Shown here piece by piece: positions 7,812 through 16,555 of a stretch of 64,000 bases of DNA. Both the position numbers and the translations under genes were made by a program. The first letter of the stretch is position 1; each line of letters begins with the position of its first letter. The stretch spans positions 15,675 through 79,674 of the forward strand of contig NZ_DLHQ01000064.1 of the NCBI RefSeq assembly GCF_002483305.1, in the 5' to 3' direction. Below the pieces are notes generated by a model, which ran no database searches, was not told where the DNA came from, and saw only the letters and a program-made list of their open reading frames with translations. Source of the stretch: Brevundimonas sp. UBA7664. Its GTDB lineage: Bacteria; Pseudomonadota; Alphaproteobacteria; Caulobacterales; Caulobacteraceae.

Positions 7812-8279
7812 ATGATTCAAACCCGCCCATCCCCGTCCCGCCGAGCCCTGATGCTCGCCCTTCCCGGCTTGGCCCTTCCCACCCTGGCCCTCGCCGCGCC
7901 GCCGAAGCGGATGACCGCCTACAAGACCCCCTGGTGCGGCTGCTGCGGCGGATGGATCGCCCACATGCGCCAGGCCGGCTGGACCGTCGAGGTCGTCGAG
8001 CGCGAGGACCTCGCGCCAATCCGGGCCCAGCACGGGATTCCTGACCGGCTCGCCTCCTGTCACACGGCGGTGGTCGGCGCCTACGCCATCGAGGGCCATG
8101 TTCCGGCCGGCGACGTCGACCGGCTGCTCAGCGAGCGCCCGGCCGCCCGGGCGTTGAGCGCGCCGGGCATGCCGGCGGGATCGCCGGGCATGGAGGCCGC
8201 CGGGCGCGAACCCTATACGACCGTCCTGATCCTCAACGACGGCTCCACCCGCGTGTTTGGCCGCCACAACGGCGCCTGA
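7812..8279 (+). CDS. DUF411 (CopG-like) periplasmic metal protein
   Basis: 155 residues. The signal peptide MIQTRPSPSRRALMLALPGL is cleaved near LALAA. The mature domain has YKTPWCGCCGGWIAHMRQAG, then SCHTAVVGAYAIEGHVPAGD and PGMPAGSPGME. These are the diagnostic C-x-C-C, SCHTA, GHVPA and GMPxGSPGME motifs of DUF411, found with copper and other metal determinants. The start at 7812 gives a proper signal. An upstream in-frame ATG at 7755 would put 19 odd residues first. It probably binds copper or a soft metal in the periplasm. Confidence 0.85.
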   Translation: MIQTRPSPSRRALMLALPGLALPTLALAAPPKRMTAYKTPWCGCCGGWIAHMRQAGWTVEVVEREDLAPIRAQHGIPDRLASCHTAVVGAYAIEGHVPAGDVDRLLSERPAARALSAPGMPAGSPGMEAAGREPYTTVLILNDGSTRVFGRHNGA

Positions 8280-8311
8280 TGAGGGGGGCCGCCGACCCGG
8301 CGCGGACATGG

Positions 8312-10471
8312 TCATGAAGGCGGATGACGCGGCGTCCAGCGCAGCAGCCGCATGGCGTTGGCGGTGACCAGAACCGTGGCCCCGGTGTCGGCGAGGATGG
8401 CGGGCCACAGGCCGGTCACGCCGATCACGGTGGTGACCAGGAAGACGGCCTTCAGCCCCAGGGCGATGGTGATGTTCTGGCGGATATTGCCCATCACGCC
8501 CTGCGACAAGGCGATCATGTCGGGGATGTCCCGCACGCGGCCGTGCAGAACCGCGGCGTCCGCCGTCTCCAGGGCCACGTCCGTTCCTCCGCCCATGGCG
8601 ATGCCGACATCGGCCTGGGCCAGGGCCGGGGCGTCGTTGATGCCGTCGCCGACCTTGGCGACCACCAGACCCTCGGCCTGCAGGGCCTCGACGATGACCA
8701 GCTTGTCCTGCGGCAGCAGCTCGGCCCGGGGCTCGATGCCGAGTCCCGCGGCGACCGCCTCCGCCGTGCGGCGATTGTCGCCGGTCAGCATGATGGTGCG
8801 GACGCCCCGCGCTTTCAGGTCGGCCAGACCCTGGACCGCGTCGGGCCGCGCCTCGTCGCGCATGGCGAGGAACCCGGCCACCTCGCCCGCGGCGACCAGG
8901 ACGGAGACCGTCTTGCCCTCGGCGTTCAGGGCGGCGATGGCCGCGTCCTGGGCCGGCGAGATCGGCGCACGGCGGGCCGCGGCCTGCGGCGAGCCGAGGA
9001 ATATGCGTTCGCCGCCGACCTCGCCTTCGACGCCCTCCCCCGCAATGGCGTGGGTGGCTGAAGCCGGCGGCGCCACGATCGCGTCCGCGTCGGCACGCGC
9101 CAAGATGGCGAGGGCGAGCGGATGGCTCGATCCCGTCTCCAAGGCGGCCGCCAGCGTCAGCAGGGCCGAAGCGGTCCGCGTTCCGGCGACGACATCGGTG
9201 ACGACGGGCTTGCCGGCCGTCAGGGTTCCGGTCTTGTCGAATGCGATCGCCGTGATCTTGCCGAGCGTTTCCAGCACGGCCCCGCCCTTCATGAGCAGAC
9301 CGCGCCGGGCGCCCGCCGACAGGCCGGCGGCGATGGCGGCGGGGGTGGAGATGACGAGGGCGCAGGGACAGCCGATCAGAAGCACGGCGAGGCCCTTGTA
9401 GATCCATTCGCTCCACGCGCCGCCGAGCAGCAGTGGCGGCGCTGTCGCGACCAGGGCCCCGAACACGAGCACGCCGGGCGTATAAACCTTGGAGAAGCGG
9501 TCGATAAAGCGTTCGGTCGGCGACCTGGACTCCTGCGCCTCCTCGACCAGCCGCACGACCCGCGCGATGGTGTTGTCCGAGGCCGAGGCCGTCACGCGAA
9601 CCCGCAGGACGCTGCCGCCGTTGATGGTGCCGGCGAACACGGGATCCCCGACCACCTTGCGCTTCGGCACGCTCTCGCCCGTCACGGGGGCCTCGTCGAG
9701 GTCCCCCGCGCCCTCGACGATCTCGCCGTCCGCCGGAACCCGGTCGCCCGGCCGGACCAGGATGATCGCGCCCACCTCCACGGCCTCGGCTGGGATTTCG
9801 CGGGTCACCCCCTCGATTTCGACGAAGGCGGTCTTGGGCACGAGGGCGGCGAGGCCCTGGATGCTCTGACGCGCGCGTCCGGCCGCCACCCCCTCCAGCA
9901 TCTCGCCGATGAGGAACAGCAGGACGACGGCGGCGGCCTCCTCCTCCGCCCCGATGAAGACGGTGCCCACGGCGGCGATGGTCATTAGCATTTCGATGGA
10001 AAAGGGGGTGCCATGGCGCGCCGCCGAAAGCGCGCGCGACGCCACCGGGACCAGTCCCACGGCCAGGGCCGCCAGAAAGGCGTACCGTTCGATCGAGGGA
10101 AACAGGGTTCCCAGCCCGTAGGCGGCGAGCAGCGCCAGGCCGCAGAACGCCGTCAGACGCGCCTTCCCGGTCCACCACCACGGCCCGCCGCCGTCCCTGG
10201 CCACCCCCGGAGCTGGATCGGCCGGCGCCTGGACGGACCCTGCCGTGTGCCTGACGGCCTCCCCGTCATAGCCGAGGTTCCGGAGCTGCTGCAGGACCGC
10301 CTCGTCGGTGAGACCGCCCCCATGCCGAACCCTCAGCGCGCCCGTCTGGACCGCCACCGAGACATCCTCGACCCCCGGCAGCCTGCGGAGGGCCGTGTCG
10401 ATCTTGCGGCCGCAGCCGGCGCAGTCCATGCCGCTGACCCGGTATCGGCTTTCGAGGGTTTCCGCGGTCAT
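8312..10471 (-). CDS. zntA: ZntA/CadA-type P1B-ATPase
   Basis: 719 residues. There is one N-terminal heavy-metal domain with GMDCAGC (about 14-20), six to eight membrane segments, actuator TGES (VTGESVP), the membrane metal site IGCPCALVIS, phosphorylation motif DKTGTLT and hinge GDGINDAP. The C-terminal segment has ADTGATVLVTANAMRLLR, the Asp and Asn pattern of the P1B-2 (Zn/Cd/Pb) subgroup. It exports these ions from the cytoplasm. Its promoter at 10500-10530 has the same dyad and 19-bp spacer as three promoters in the pbr-like block, so the MerR protein at 31455 probably controls it. pbrA or cadA would be equally fair names. Confidence 0.9.
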   Translation of the reverse strand: MTAETLESRYRVSGMDCAGCGRKIDTALRRLPGVEDVSVAVQTGALRVRHGGGLTDEAVLQQLRNLGYDGEAVRHTAGSVQAPADPAPGVARDGGGPWWWTGKARLTAFCGLALLAAYGLGTLFPSIERYAFLAALAVGLVPVASRALSAARHGTPFSIEMLMTIAAVGTVFIGAEEEAAAVVLLFLIGEMLEGVAAGRARQSIQGLAALVPKTAFVEIEGVTREIPAEAVEVGAIILVRPGDRVPADGEIVEGAGDLDEAPVTGESVPKRKVVGDPVFAGTINGGSVLRVRVTASASDNTIARVVRLVEEAQESRSPTERFIDRFSKVYTPGVLVFGALVATAPPLLLGGAWSEWIYKGLAVLLIGCPCALVISTPAAIAAGLSAGARRGLLMKGGAVLETLGKITAIAFDKTGTLTAGKPVVTDVVAGTRTASALLTLAAALETGSSHPLALAILARADADAIVAPPASATHAIAGEGVEGEVGGERIFLGSPQAAARRAPISPAQDAAIAALNAEGKTVSVLVAAGEVAGFLAMRDEARPDAVQGLADLKARGVRTIMLTGDNRRTAEAVAAGLGIEPRAELLPQDKLVIVEALQAEGLVVAKVGDGINDAPALAQADVGIAMGGGTDVALETADAAVLHGRVRDIPDMIALSQGVMGNIRQNITIALGLKAVFLVTTVIGVTGLWPAILADTGATVLVTANAMRLLRWTPRHPPS

Positions 10472-10499
10472 GGCTGCTCCTTGTGGTCGTGGACACCCA

Positions 10500-10530
10500 T
10501 GGCTACCTCCTACAGTGACTGGAGATGCAA
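10500..10530 (-). promoter_or_regulatory. MerR-type promoter of the ZntA-like ATPase
   Basis: Read leftward: -35 TTGCAT (10530-10525), 19 bases CTCCAGTCACTGTAGGAGG, -10 TAGCCA (10505-10500). The dyad CTCCAGTCACTGTAGGAG matches the operators at 28177, 30199 and 30281. Confidence 0.7.
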
Positions 10531-10607
10531 GCGAAAATGATCGGGTCATGACCACCAGCGGAAAGCCACGGGTCCCCTGGATCCGGGGGGGGCCGGACCG
10601 AGGTCTG

Positions 10608-11105
10608 ATGACATCGCCTTGTCCCCATGACAGGAACGCTGAACCCTGGACGGCCCCGCAGGTCGAACGCGCGCTGGAGGCCGTCGCCGTGCGCCTGGCT
10701 GCTGCGGGAGAGCGGCTGACGGAGCCCAGACGCCGGGTGCTGGAGCTGCTGGTCTCGGCCGCCGGACCCGTGAAGGCCTATGACCTCGTGGCGAGATTTC
10801 ACCCGGACCTTCGCGTCGCCAAGCCGGCGACGGTCTATCGGGCTTTGCAGTTCCTGGAGACGAAGGGCCTCGTCCATCGCCTTTCCACGATCAAATCCTA
10901 TGTGTCGTGCGATCCCGATGGCCTCGCCCCGCCCGCGACCTTCCTTCTCTGCGAGTGTTGCGGCGCCTGCCGCCAGATCGCCTTGCCCCCGATGGCGTCT
11001 CTGAACGCGGCCGCCGCGGCCACGGGATATGCGGTCGAGCGGGTCACGCTGGAAGCTCAGGGACTCTGCGCGGCATGCCGTCCGCCGGAACCCGGCCAAG
11101 CCTGA
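10608..11105 (+). CDS. zur: Zur/Fur-family regulator
   Basis: 165 residues. Winged helix with LTEPRRRVLELLVSAAGPVK, AKPATVYRALQFLETKGLVH and RLSTIKSYVSC. The C-terminal dimer domain has LLCECCGACRQI and a second Cys pair, LCAACRPPEP, forming the structural C-x-x-C zinc site. The pattern is closer to Zur than to Fur. The ATG at 10608 has GAGG six bases upstream. An in-frame ATG at 10548 has no RBS. It is divergent from the zinc/cadmium ATPase, which fits zinc homeostasis. Confidence 0.8.
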   Translation: MTSPCPHDRNAEPWTAPQVERALEAVAVRLAAAGERLTEPRRRVLELLVSAAGPVKAYDLVARFHPDLRVAKPATVYRALQFLETKGLVHRLSTIKSYVSCDPDGLAPPATFLLCECCGACRQIALPPMASLNAAAAATGYAVERVTLEAQGLCAACRPPEPGQA

Positions 11106-11128
11106 TCAGTCCGCCGCTCCGGGCAGCC

Positions 11129-12292
11129 TCAACGGGGGCCTTCCACCGGGACAGCGGCCCCGGCGGCCGCGCCGGAAAGAGCGTCCGACTCCCTGTTGAG
11201 CCGAAACAAGCCGGAGGGGTTGAGCCAGGTCTGAACGGGCCGGTCGAAGCCGTAGCGGAACACGGCCGCCGCAACGAAGGCGCCGAGGAAGCCGACCGCC
11301 CACAACGTCCAGCGGACGCCGGACGACGCGCCGTCCTGACCGACCGCCTCCAGAAGGCCGAACCAGACGATGCGGCTCACCTCATTGGTGAGGAACATGG
11401 CGAAGGACATCAGCGCAAGGTGCTCGACGAGGCGCGAGGGCCTCCGCACCGGCACGGCCCCCGCCGCCCAGATGATCACCGTCATCAGCCCCAGGGACAC
11501 CAGGCTGAAGGGGCCGAACGCCTGGAGGCCGGCCAGGACGAAGGCGGCGGCGGCCCCGATCACCCCGGCCGTGCGCGGCGAGACATAGACGCGGGATCCA
11601 TAAAACGCCGCCGCGACGCCCAGCAAGAAGAGCGGCAGGGCGCGCAGTATGCCGAACCACAGTGGCAGCCGGTAAAGGGGGTCGCCCAGCCACAGGATGG
11701 CGGCCTGATTGCCGACCACCAGCAGACCGATCGCGCCTAGCAGCGCCGTCAGGGGCGTCAGCCGCCACAGACCGCGGCAGATCCAGGGCAGCAGCAGGTA
11801 GCAGCCGATGAGAGCCGACAAGGTCCAGGTCGGCGCGTTCCAGCCCTGCCCGCCGGGCACGCCATAGGCCTGAACCAGCAGCACCTGAGCGGGCAGTTGC
11901 GACCAGTCGAACCACTGCGGATTGCTGGGCGCGACGCCCGCGAGCGCCGCGCCGCCGACGATCGCCACGAGGACGAGGATGACCATCAGATGAGCGGGAA
12001 CGACGCGCAGGAGACGCTGGCGTGAATAGGCCCGAATGGACGCCTTCCCGGCCGCGAGCCGGTCTCCGTAGATGCGGGCCAGGACGTAGCCGGAATCGAG
12101 AATGAAAAAGTCGGTGAGCAGATAGCCCCGGTCGAACACCGGATGCAGCTGCCCCAGGGGCACCGGCGCGGCCTCGCGGAAATGATACAGGATGATCATC
12201 GCCCCGACGATGAACCGCAATGCGTCGAGCCAGCCGCCGCGAGCGATCCGCGGCGGCGTCGGGCCGGTCGAAGCGGTCGGCGCGCGGCTCAT
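11129..12292 (-). CDS. Acyltransferase 3 family membrane protein
   Basis: 387 residues, about ten membrane segments. It begins MSRAPTASTGPTPPRIARGG, then WLDALRFIVGAMIILYHFRE, the typical first segment with a His near its end, and RAYSRQRLLRVVPAHL, the second conserved block of the family. This family O-acylates carbohydrates or lipids at the periplasmic face. The substrate is not evident. An ECF-type promoter element lies 12 bp upstream of the start, as with the CzcI-like genes, which suggests envelope modification under metal stress (inference). Confidence 0.8.
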   Translation of the reverse strand: MSRAPTASTGPTPPRIARGGWLDALRFIVGAMIILYHFREAAPVPLGQLHPVFDRGYLLTDFFILDSGYVLARIYGDRLAAGKASIRAYSRQRLLRVVPAHLMVILVLVAIVGGAALAGVAPSNPQWFDWSQLPAQVLLVQAYGVPGGQGWNAPTWTLSALIGCYLLLPWICRGLWRLTPLTALLGAIGLLVVGNQAAILWLGDPLYRLPLWFGILRALPLFLLGVAAAFYGSRVYVSPRTAGVIGAAAAFVLAGLQAFGPFSLVSLGLMTVIIWAAGAVPVRRPSRLVEHLALMSFAMFLTNEVSRIVWFGLLEAVGQDGASSGVRWTLWAVGFLGAFVAAAVFRYGFDRPVQTWLNPSGLFRLNRESDALSGAAAGAAVPVEGPR

Positions 12293-12304
12293 GCCAAAAC
12301 CTAT

Positions 12305-12330
12305 CCCGCGTTCGGGCAAGAAAACGTTAC
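12305..12330 (-). promoter_or_regulatory. Possible ECF-type promoter of the acyltransferase
   Basis: Read leftward: GTAACG (12330-12325), 16 bases, then CGGG (12308-12305). The spacing and the position before the ATG match the three CzcI-like promoters. The -10 is weaker. Confidence 0.4.
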
Positions 12331-12421
12331 CGGAGCCGACGCCCACGTCCAGGTCCGGCCGTGAGAAGCGTTGCCTTTTAGGTTCTGACTTTCCACAATC
12401 CGCTTCCCCCGGAGGACGCCC

Positions 12422-13045
12422 ATGCATCAGACCGTCGCGCCCGACCTTTTCCGCGTGCAGCGAATCCGCAAGGGGGTCTTGCTGATCGGAATCGTCGTCG
12501 CCGTCGGAGTCGCAGGGGTGAGCCGGACCATCGGCGGCCACACGCCTTTTCACGAATATCTTGAGGATTTCGGTCTGGCCGCGATCACCGTCTGCATCGT
12601 CGGCCGGGCCTGGTGCTCCCTCTATATCGGCGGCCGCAAGAAGGCGGAGATCGTCGATCGCGGACCTTATTCGATCAGCCGCAACCCGCTTTACATGTTC
12701 AGCTTCATGGGGGCGTTCGGCATTGGCGCGCGCACAGGCTCCATTGCCCTGGCTTGCGCCTGTCTGCTGATCGCGGTGATCGTGTTCCGGTCGACCGTGA
12801 GCCGGGAGGAGCGCTGGCTTCGCGCGACCTTTGGTGAGATCTACGCGGCCTATGCAGCCCGCACGCCCCGCTTCTGGCCGAACGTCTCCCGGTGGCGCGA
12901 TCCGGATGTCCTGGAAGTGCGGCCCGGCTTCTTCCTGACCACGCTTCGCGACGGTCTGGTCTTCCTGCTGGCCGTCCCGGTCTTTGAATCGGTGGAATAC
13001 GCCCAGACCGCAGGCTGGGTCGCGGCCCTGATCCGCCTGCCCTGA
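12422..13045 (+). CDS. Isoprenylcysteine methyltransferase-type membrane protein
   Basis: 207 residues with four to five membrane segments. The conserved block is DRGPYSISRNPLYMFSFMG, followed by SREERWLRATFG and YAARTPRFWPN. These R-x-P-x-Y and E-E-x-x-L motifs define the ICMT/phospholipid methyltransferase-like family (SAM-dependent, inner membrane). RBS GGAGG is 8 bases upstream. The bacterial substrate is unknown; the family is common in metal-resistance loci. It is divergent from the acyltransferase, so both may alter envelope lipids. Confidence 0.8.
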   Translation: MHQTVAPDLFRVQRIRKGVLLIGIVVAVGVAGVSRTIGGHTPFHEYLEDFGLAAITVCIVGRAWCSLYIGGRKKAEIVDRGPYSISRNPLYMFSFMGAFGIGARTGSIALACACLLIAVIVFRSTVSREERWLRATFGEIYAAYAARTPRFWPNVSRWRDPDVLEVRPGFFLTTLRDGLVFLLAVPVFESVEYAQTAGWVAALIRLP

Positions 13046-13141
13046 TCGGGGCCCCTCCTTTCTTGCCGGCCCGCCACGAAGCGCGCCCGCCGGCCGCAGG
13101 ACGCGGACGGCGGTTGGGAGCAGCGGCGGTCCGCCTGACGC

Positions 13142-13774
13142 CTATCGCGCGGCGGGCAGGAGGCCGGAGATCATGTTGGAGAGGCCCTCGAGGCTGCTGT
13201 CTTCGGCAAGCCGGCCGTTGACGAGAAACATCGGGGTCCCGGTGACGCCGCCCGCCACCGCCGCCTCGACGCCGGCGTTCAATGCAGACTGGGTGGCGGC
13301 GTCGTTCATGCAGGTTTGCAACTCGGCCGCCGGCCGCCCGGCTTTCGCCGCGCCCTGACTCAGCCAGACGTTGGGGTCGCCGCCGGCGCGCAAGGCCGGC
13401 TGACCGTCCATCAGCGCCTGGGCCACGTCGAAATAGGCCTCCGGGACCGCGCAGCGCGCCATGGCCGCCGCGGGGACGGAGAGTCCCTCGGGCGACGTCG
13501 GCAGATCGCGGAACACCAGCCTCACCTGGCCGGTGTCGATGAAGCGGGCTTTCAGGGCCGGGAGCACGGTCTGGTGCCAAGCGGCGCAGTGCGGGCAGGT
13601 GAAAGAGGCGTATTCGATCACCGTGACCGGCGCGTCGGACCGGCCGAGAACGCGGTCCTGGGTCTGGACGACCGCAAGCGCCGCCCGCGCCTGTTCGGGC
13701 GCGGCTTGCGCCCATGCCGCCGGCGCGGTGAACATCAGGAGGCCAAACGCGATCAGAATGGGACGAATGGTCAT
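13142..13774 (-). CDS. DsbA-like periplasmic thiol oxidoreductase
   Basis: 210 residues. Signal peptide MTIRPILIAFGLLMFTAPAA, cut near AWAQA. The thioredoxin-fold active site is YASFTCPHCAAWHQ, a classical C-P-H-C, and the cis-Pro loop is GGVTGTPMFLVNG. It belongs to the DsbA/BdbD-like (thioredoxin_4) group. It sits 4 bp downstream of a second DsbA-like gene in one operon with a Cys-rich CzcI-like protein, a possible substrate. The start is the ATG at 13774, next to the upstream stop. Confidence 0.85.
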   Translation of the reverse strand: MTIRPILIAFGLLMFTAPAAWAQAAPEQARAALAVVQTQDRVLGRSDAPVTVIEYASFTCPHCAAWHQTVLPALKARFIDTGQVRLVFRDLPTSPEGLSVPAAAMARCAVPEAYFDVAQALMDGQPALRAGGDPNVWLSQGAAKAGRPAAELQTCMNDAATQSALNAGVEAAVAGGVTGTPMFLVNGRLAEDSSLEGLSNMISGLLPAAR

Positions 13775-13778
13775 GGGC

Positions 13779-14429
13779 TCAGCCCTCCAGCAGGGGGTCG
13801 ATGGCGGCGGACAGCGCCTCCAGCGATGAATCGGCGATCTTGTCGCCATTGACGAAGAAGGTCGGCGTGCCGGTCACGCCCGCGTCGAGCCCGGCCTTGA
13901 TGCGCTGCTCCATGGCGGCGATGGCCTCGGGGTCGCTGATGCAGGCCTTGAACTGCTGCTGGTCAAGCCCGGCGGAGGTGGCGATCCGCTGAAGACTTTG
14001 ACTGGGAGGCGTGCCGGCCTGCCATTCCGTCTGACTGGCCATGACCTCGTCGATCACGTCGAAATACTGCCCCTCGCCGGCGCATCGCGCGATCAGGAAC
14101 CCCGCGACGGCGACCGCCTGGGGCGCGGTCGGGAATTCGCGGAAGACGTACCGGACCTTGTTGGTGTCGACGTATTTCGCCTTGAACCGAGGCCAGACCT
14201 CCTTCTGCCAGGCGGCGCAGTGACCGCAGGTCACCGAGGCATATTCGACCACGGTGACCTTGGCGCCCTCGGCGGCGCCGAGGGCCATGTCGCCTTGCGC
14301 AGGCGTGATCCCGGCGGAACCGCCGCAGGCGGACAGGGAAAGGGGCAGGGTCAGGGCGGCCCCGGCCGCGGTCAGGCCGAGCGCGCGCCGGCTGAGGCCC
14401 GACGACAGGACGGCTTTCAGCTTGAGCAT
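13779..14429 (-). CDS. DsbA-like lipoprotein
   Basis: 216 residues. The signal ends LPLSLSACGGSAG, a lipobox with Cys at about 35, so it is probably membrane-anchored. The thioredoxin-fold site is YASVTCGHCAAWQKEV (C-G-H-C instead of C-P-H-C), and the cis-Pro loop is GVTGTPTFFVNG. It is about 45% alike to the next gene by eye, suggesting duplication. A G in the second active-site position changes redox potential in known relatives, so the two proteins may differ in role. Confidence 0.85.
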   Translation of the reverse strand: MLKLKAVLSSGLSRRALGLTAAGAALTLPLSLSACGGSAGITPAQGDMALGAAEGAKVTVVEYASVTCGHCAAWQKEVWPRFKAKYVDTNKVRYVFREFPTAPQAVAVAGFLIARCAGEGQYFDVIDEVMASQTEWQAGTPPSQSLQRIATSAGLDQQQFKACISDPEAIAAMEQRIKAGLDAGVTGTPTFFVNGDKIADSSLEALSAAIDPLLEG

Positions 14430-14577
14430 TGTTTGTCTCCTCACGGACAGGGTCAGGGCCGGGGATCCGGCACGACCCGATGATGGGAACCTGGCCCGAC
14501 GCCGCGAACCTGCCGCGGCAGGGGCGTCCGGGTGCGAAAGACGCCGCCCTCGGGAGCGAGCGTCCATTGTCCGCGGG

Positions 14578-14910
14578 TCAGAGACGGGGCGGCGGGTCTT
14601 CGGCGTCGGTTCGGGACGCCAGGGGGGCGTCATCGACCAGGCCGTAGCGCGTCTCGTTCGGTCTGGCGGGGATCAAAGGGTCGGGCCCCGCCGGCGGGAG
14701 GGTCTGGCAATGGATGACGCAGGATCGGAGGCAATGCGGCTCAGCGGCTTCCGGTGCCGGCGCGACAGGAGCGGACACCTCCGCGCGCGCGCCGATCCGA
14801 TCACAGGCCGAGGCGGTCTCCCTGGCGGTAGCCGCACCGGACGCGAACAGCACCGCGAACACCGCCAGGAGGACGGCGCCGGCCAGGACCAGGCGGCGAT
14901 AAGCGCTCAT
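14578..14910 (-). CDS. CzcI-like exported protein, copy 2
   Basis: 110 residues. Signal MSAYRRLVLAGAVLLAVFAV, cut near ATARE. The central Cys set is SACDRIG and HCLRSCVIHCQT, and the Pro-rich tail ends DAEDPPPRL. It has the same length, layout and ending as copy 1 at 974-1306. It precedes two DsbA-like genes on the same strand with a gap of about 150 bp. The ECF-type promoter lies 10 nt upstream of the start. Confidence 0.6.
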   Translation of the reverse strand: MSAYRRLVLAGAVLLAVFAVLFASGAATARETASACDRIGARAEVSAPVAPAPEAAEPHCLRSCVIHCQTLPPAGPDPLIPARPNETRYGLVDDAPLASRTDAEDPPPRL

Positions 14911-14920
14911 CCCGCATCCA

Positions 14921-14946
14921 TACGCTCTCGTCGCGCGGAATGTTAC
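14921..14946 (-). promoter_or_regulatory. ECF-sigma-type promoter of CzcI-like copy 2
   Basis: Read leftward: GTAACA (14946-14941), 16 bases, CGTA (14924-14921). Compare 1316-1341 and 27701-27726. Confidence 0.55.
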
Positions 14947-14999
14947 GCCCTTTCGGCCGCCTCGCCTGCCCGGTCCAACGGTCTGGCGCGCGGCCGGGG

Positions 15000-16322
15000 T
15001 CATGTGGCGGCGCGACCGGACGACGCGGTCGGACGGCGCTCGCCGCCGGCGGCGAGGATGCGGTCGATCCGGGCTTTTTCGACGCGGAAGGCGGCGAGGT
15101 CGGAGGCGGCCAGACCGGGACGACGATTCGAGGTGACGCCTGCCGGGTCCACCCGCTGGCCCCGTTTCCAGACTTCATAGTGTAGATGCGGCCCCGTCGA
15201 TGCGCCTGTCGAGCCCACGTAGGCGACCACCTGGCCCTGGCGCACCCTCTGACCCGCGCGCAGGCCGGGCGCGAAACGGGACAGGTGCGCATAGCCCGAC
15301 TCCAGGCCGCTGGGATGCCGGATGCGAACCCAGTTGCCGTAACCACCCCAGCGCCGCGCCTCGACCACGACACCGTCGGCGGGGGCGCGCACGGGCGTTC
15401 CCATGCCAGCGGCCAGATCGGTGCCTTCATGTCTCTTGCCGATGCCCGAGATCGGATGGCGCCGCGGTCCGAAGGCGGAACTGACCCGCATCCTGTCCAG
15501 CGGCGCGCGCATGACATCGGTTCGCACATTCATGCCGGCGGCGTCGAAATAGCCCGCCTCGCGCGCGCCCGCGGGCTTGAACCGATAGAGGGCCCGGCCC
15601 TTCATCGCTACATACAGCAGCTCGCCCGTCTCGATCGTGCGCCCGCCATCCGTCACCGTCCGGTCGAACGCCAGGGCGAAGCGGTCTCCGGCCTTCACGC
15701 CACCGGGGGTCCCGATCAGTTCGGCGACGGCGCGAGAAACCTGAGCACTGGCGCCCGTCGCGCGAAGGGACGACGCCAGGGATCCCTCGACCTCGCCCCT
15801 GGCGACCCGCGTCTCCCGCATGACGGTTTCCTCGAGCGACCGAAGGCGCAGCGCCCCGTCGAAGGTCCGCGAGACCGTCAATTGGCTCACCGGGCCGGTT
15901 CGAAGCGTCAGACCGATGAGGTGGCGATCGCCGCGCGGGGTGCGATGCCGCGAGATGGCCGTCTCGAAGCGTTGACCGGGCCGGAGGTCGCGCACGTCCA
16001 GAGCGCGCCCAAGGGTGTCGATCAGCGTTCGCGTTTCTCCCGCCCCGATCCCTGTGCGCTGCACCGCCTGTTCGAACGTCTCACCCTTGCGGATCTCCAC
16101 GGGAACCGATTCCGGAATCGTCAGTCCGGCCGGCGCACCCGCGCTCGCCAAGGCCTTGGCCTCGAGAACCCTTGCCTGTGCAGGCGACAGCGTGACCGCG
16201 GCCTCGGCCGTCACCGGCGGCTGGACCCGTCCCGCCAACAGCGCCACGGTCATCGCCGCCGCGGCGGTCAGGACGTACGGCGCGAAGCGCGCTGGCCGAG
16301 TGCGGGGATCGAATTGAGACAT
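15000..16322 (-). CDS. M23 family murein endopeptidase-like protein
   Basis: 440 residues. There is an N-terminal membrane anchor or signal (RFAPYVLTAAAAMTVALLAG), an OapA/LysM-like region (VPVEIRKGETFEQAVQRTG) and a C-terminal lysostaphin-type domain. This domain has HEGTDLAAGMGTPVRAPADG, YAHLS and GSTGASTGPHLHYEVWKRG, with the zinc ligands H-x(n)-D and HLH all present. It likely cleaves peptidoglycan cross-links in the periplasm. Its presence in a metal island is unusual. It may help remodel the wall for efflux complexes (inference). Confidence 0.9.
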   Translation of the reverse strand: MSQFDPRTRPARFAPYVLTAAAAMTVALLAGRVQPPVTAEAAVTLSPAQARVLEAKALASAGAPAGLTIPESVPVEIRKGETFEQAVQRTGIGAGETRTLIDTLGRALDVRDLRPGQRFETAISRHRTPRGDRHLIGLTLRTGPVSQLTVSRTFDGALRLRSLEETVMRETRVARGEVEGSLASSLRATGASAQVSRAVAELIGTPGGVKAGDRFALAFDRTVTDGGRTIETGELLYVAMKGRALYRFKPAGAREAGYFDAAGMNVRTDVMRAPLDRMRVSSAFGPRRHPISGIGKRHEGTDLAAGMGTPVRAPADGVVVEARRWGGYGNWVRIRHPSGLESGYAHLSRFAPGLRAGQRVRQGQVVAYVGSTGASTGPHLHYEVWKRGQRVDPAGVTSNRRPGLAASDLAAFRVEKARIDRILAAGGERRPTASSGRAAT

Positions 16323-16555
16323 GGATTCCAGGGCGGCGGCGACGCGGCGACGCGTCCGGAAACTTGCAGGGCCGGGGCTCCGAGGCGCAGCGCGCGCGAT
16401 CAGCGCAACGTCATCGCGGCCTGACTGAGCCAACCCCAAACAATATTGCCCCGGACCGCTTGTCATTCAAGCACTTGCGGGTGCAGGGCCGGGGGCCACA
16501 TCGTCGCACCATGCGCCCTCGGCGGCGGACCTGGACCGTTTGCCGGCCACAGGCG

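Noticed and set aside
7782..10181. Leftward 799-codon Arg/Gly-rich frame overlapping the ZntA-like gene
   Set aside because: Out-of-frame reading of the ATPase gene; the ATPase motifs are in the other frame.
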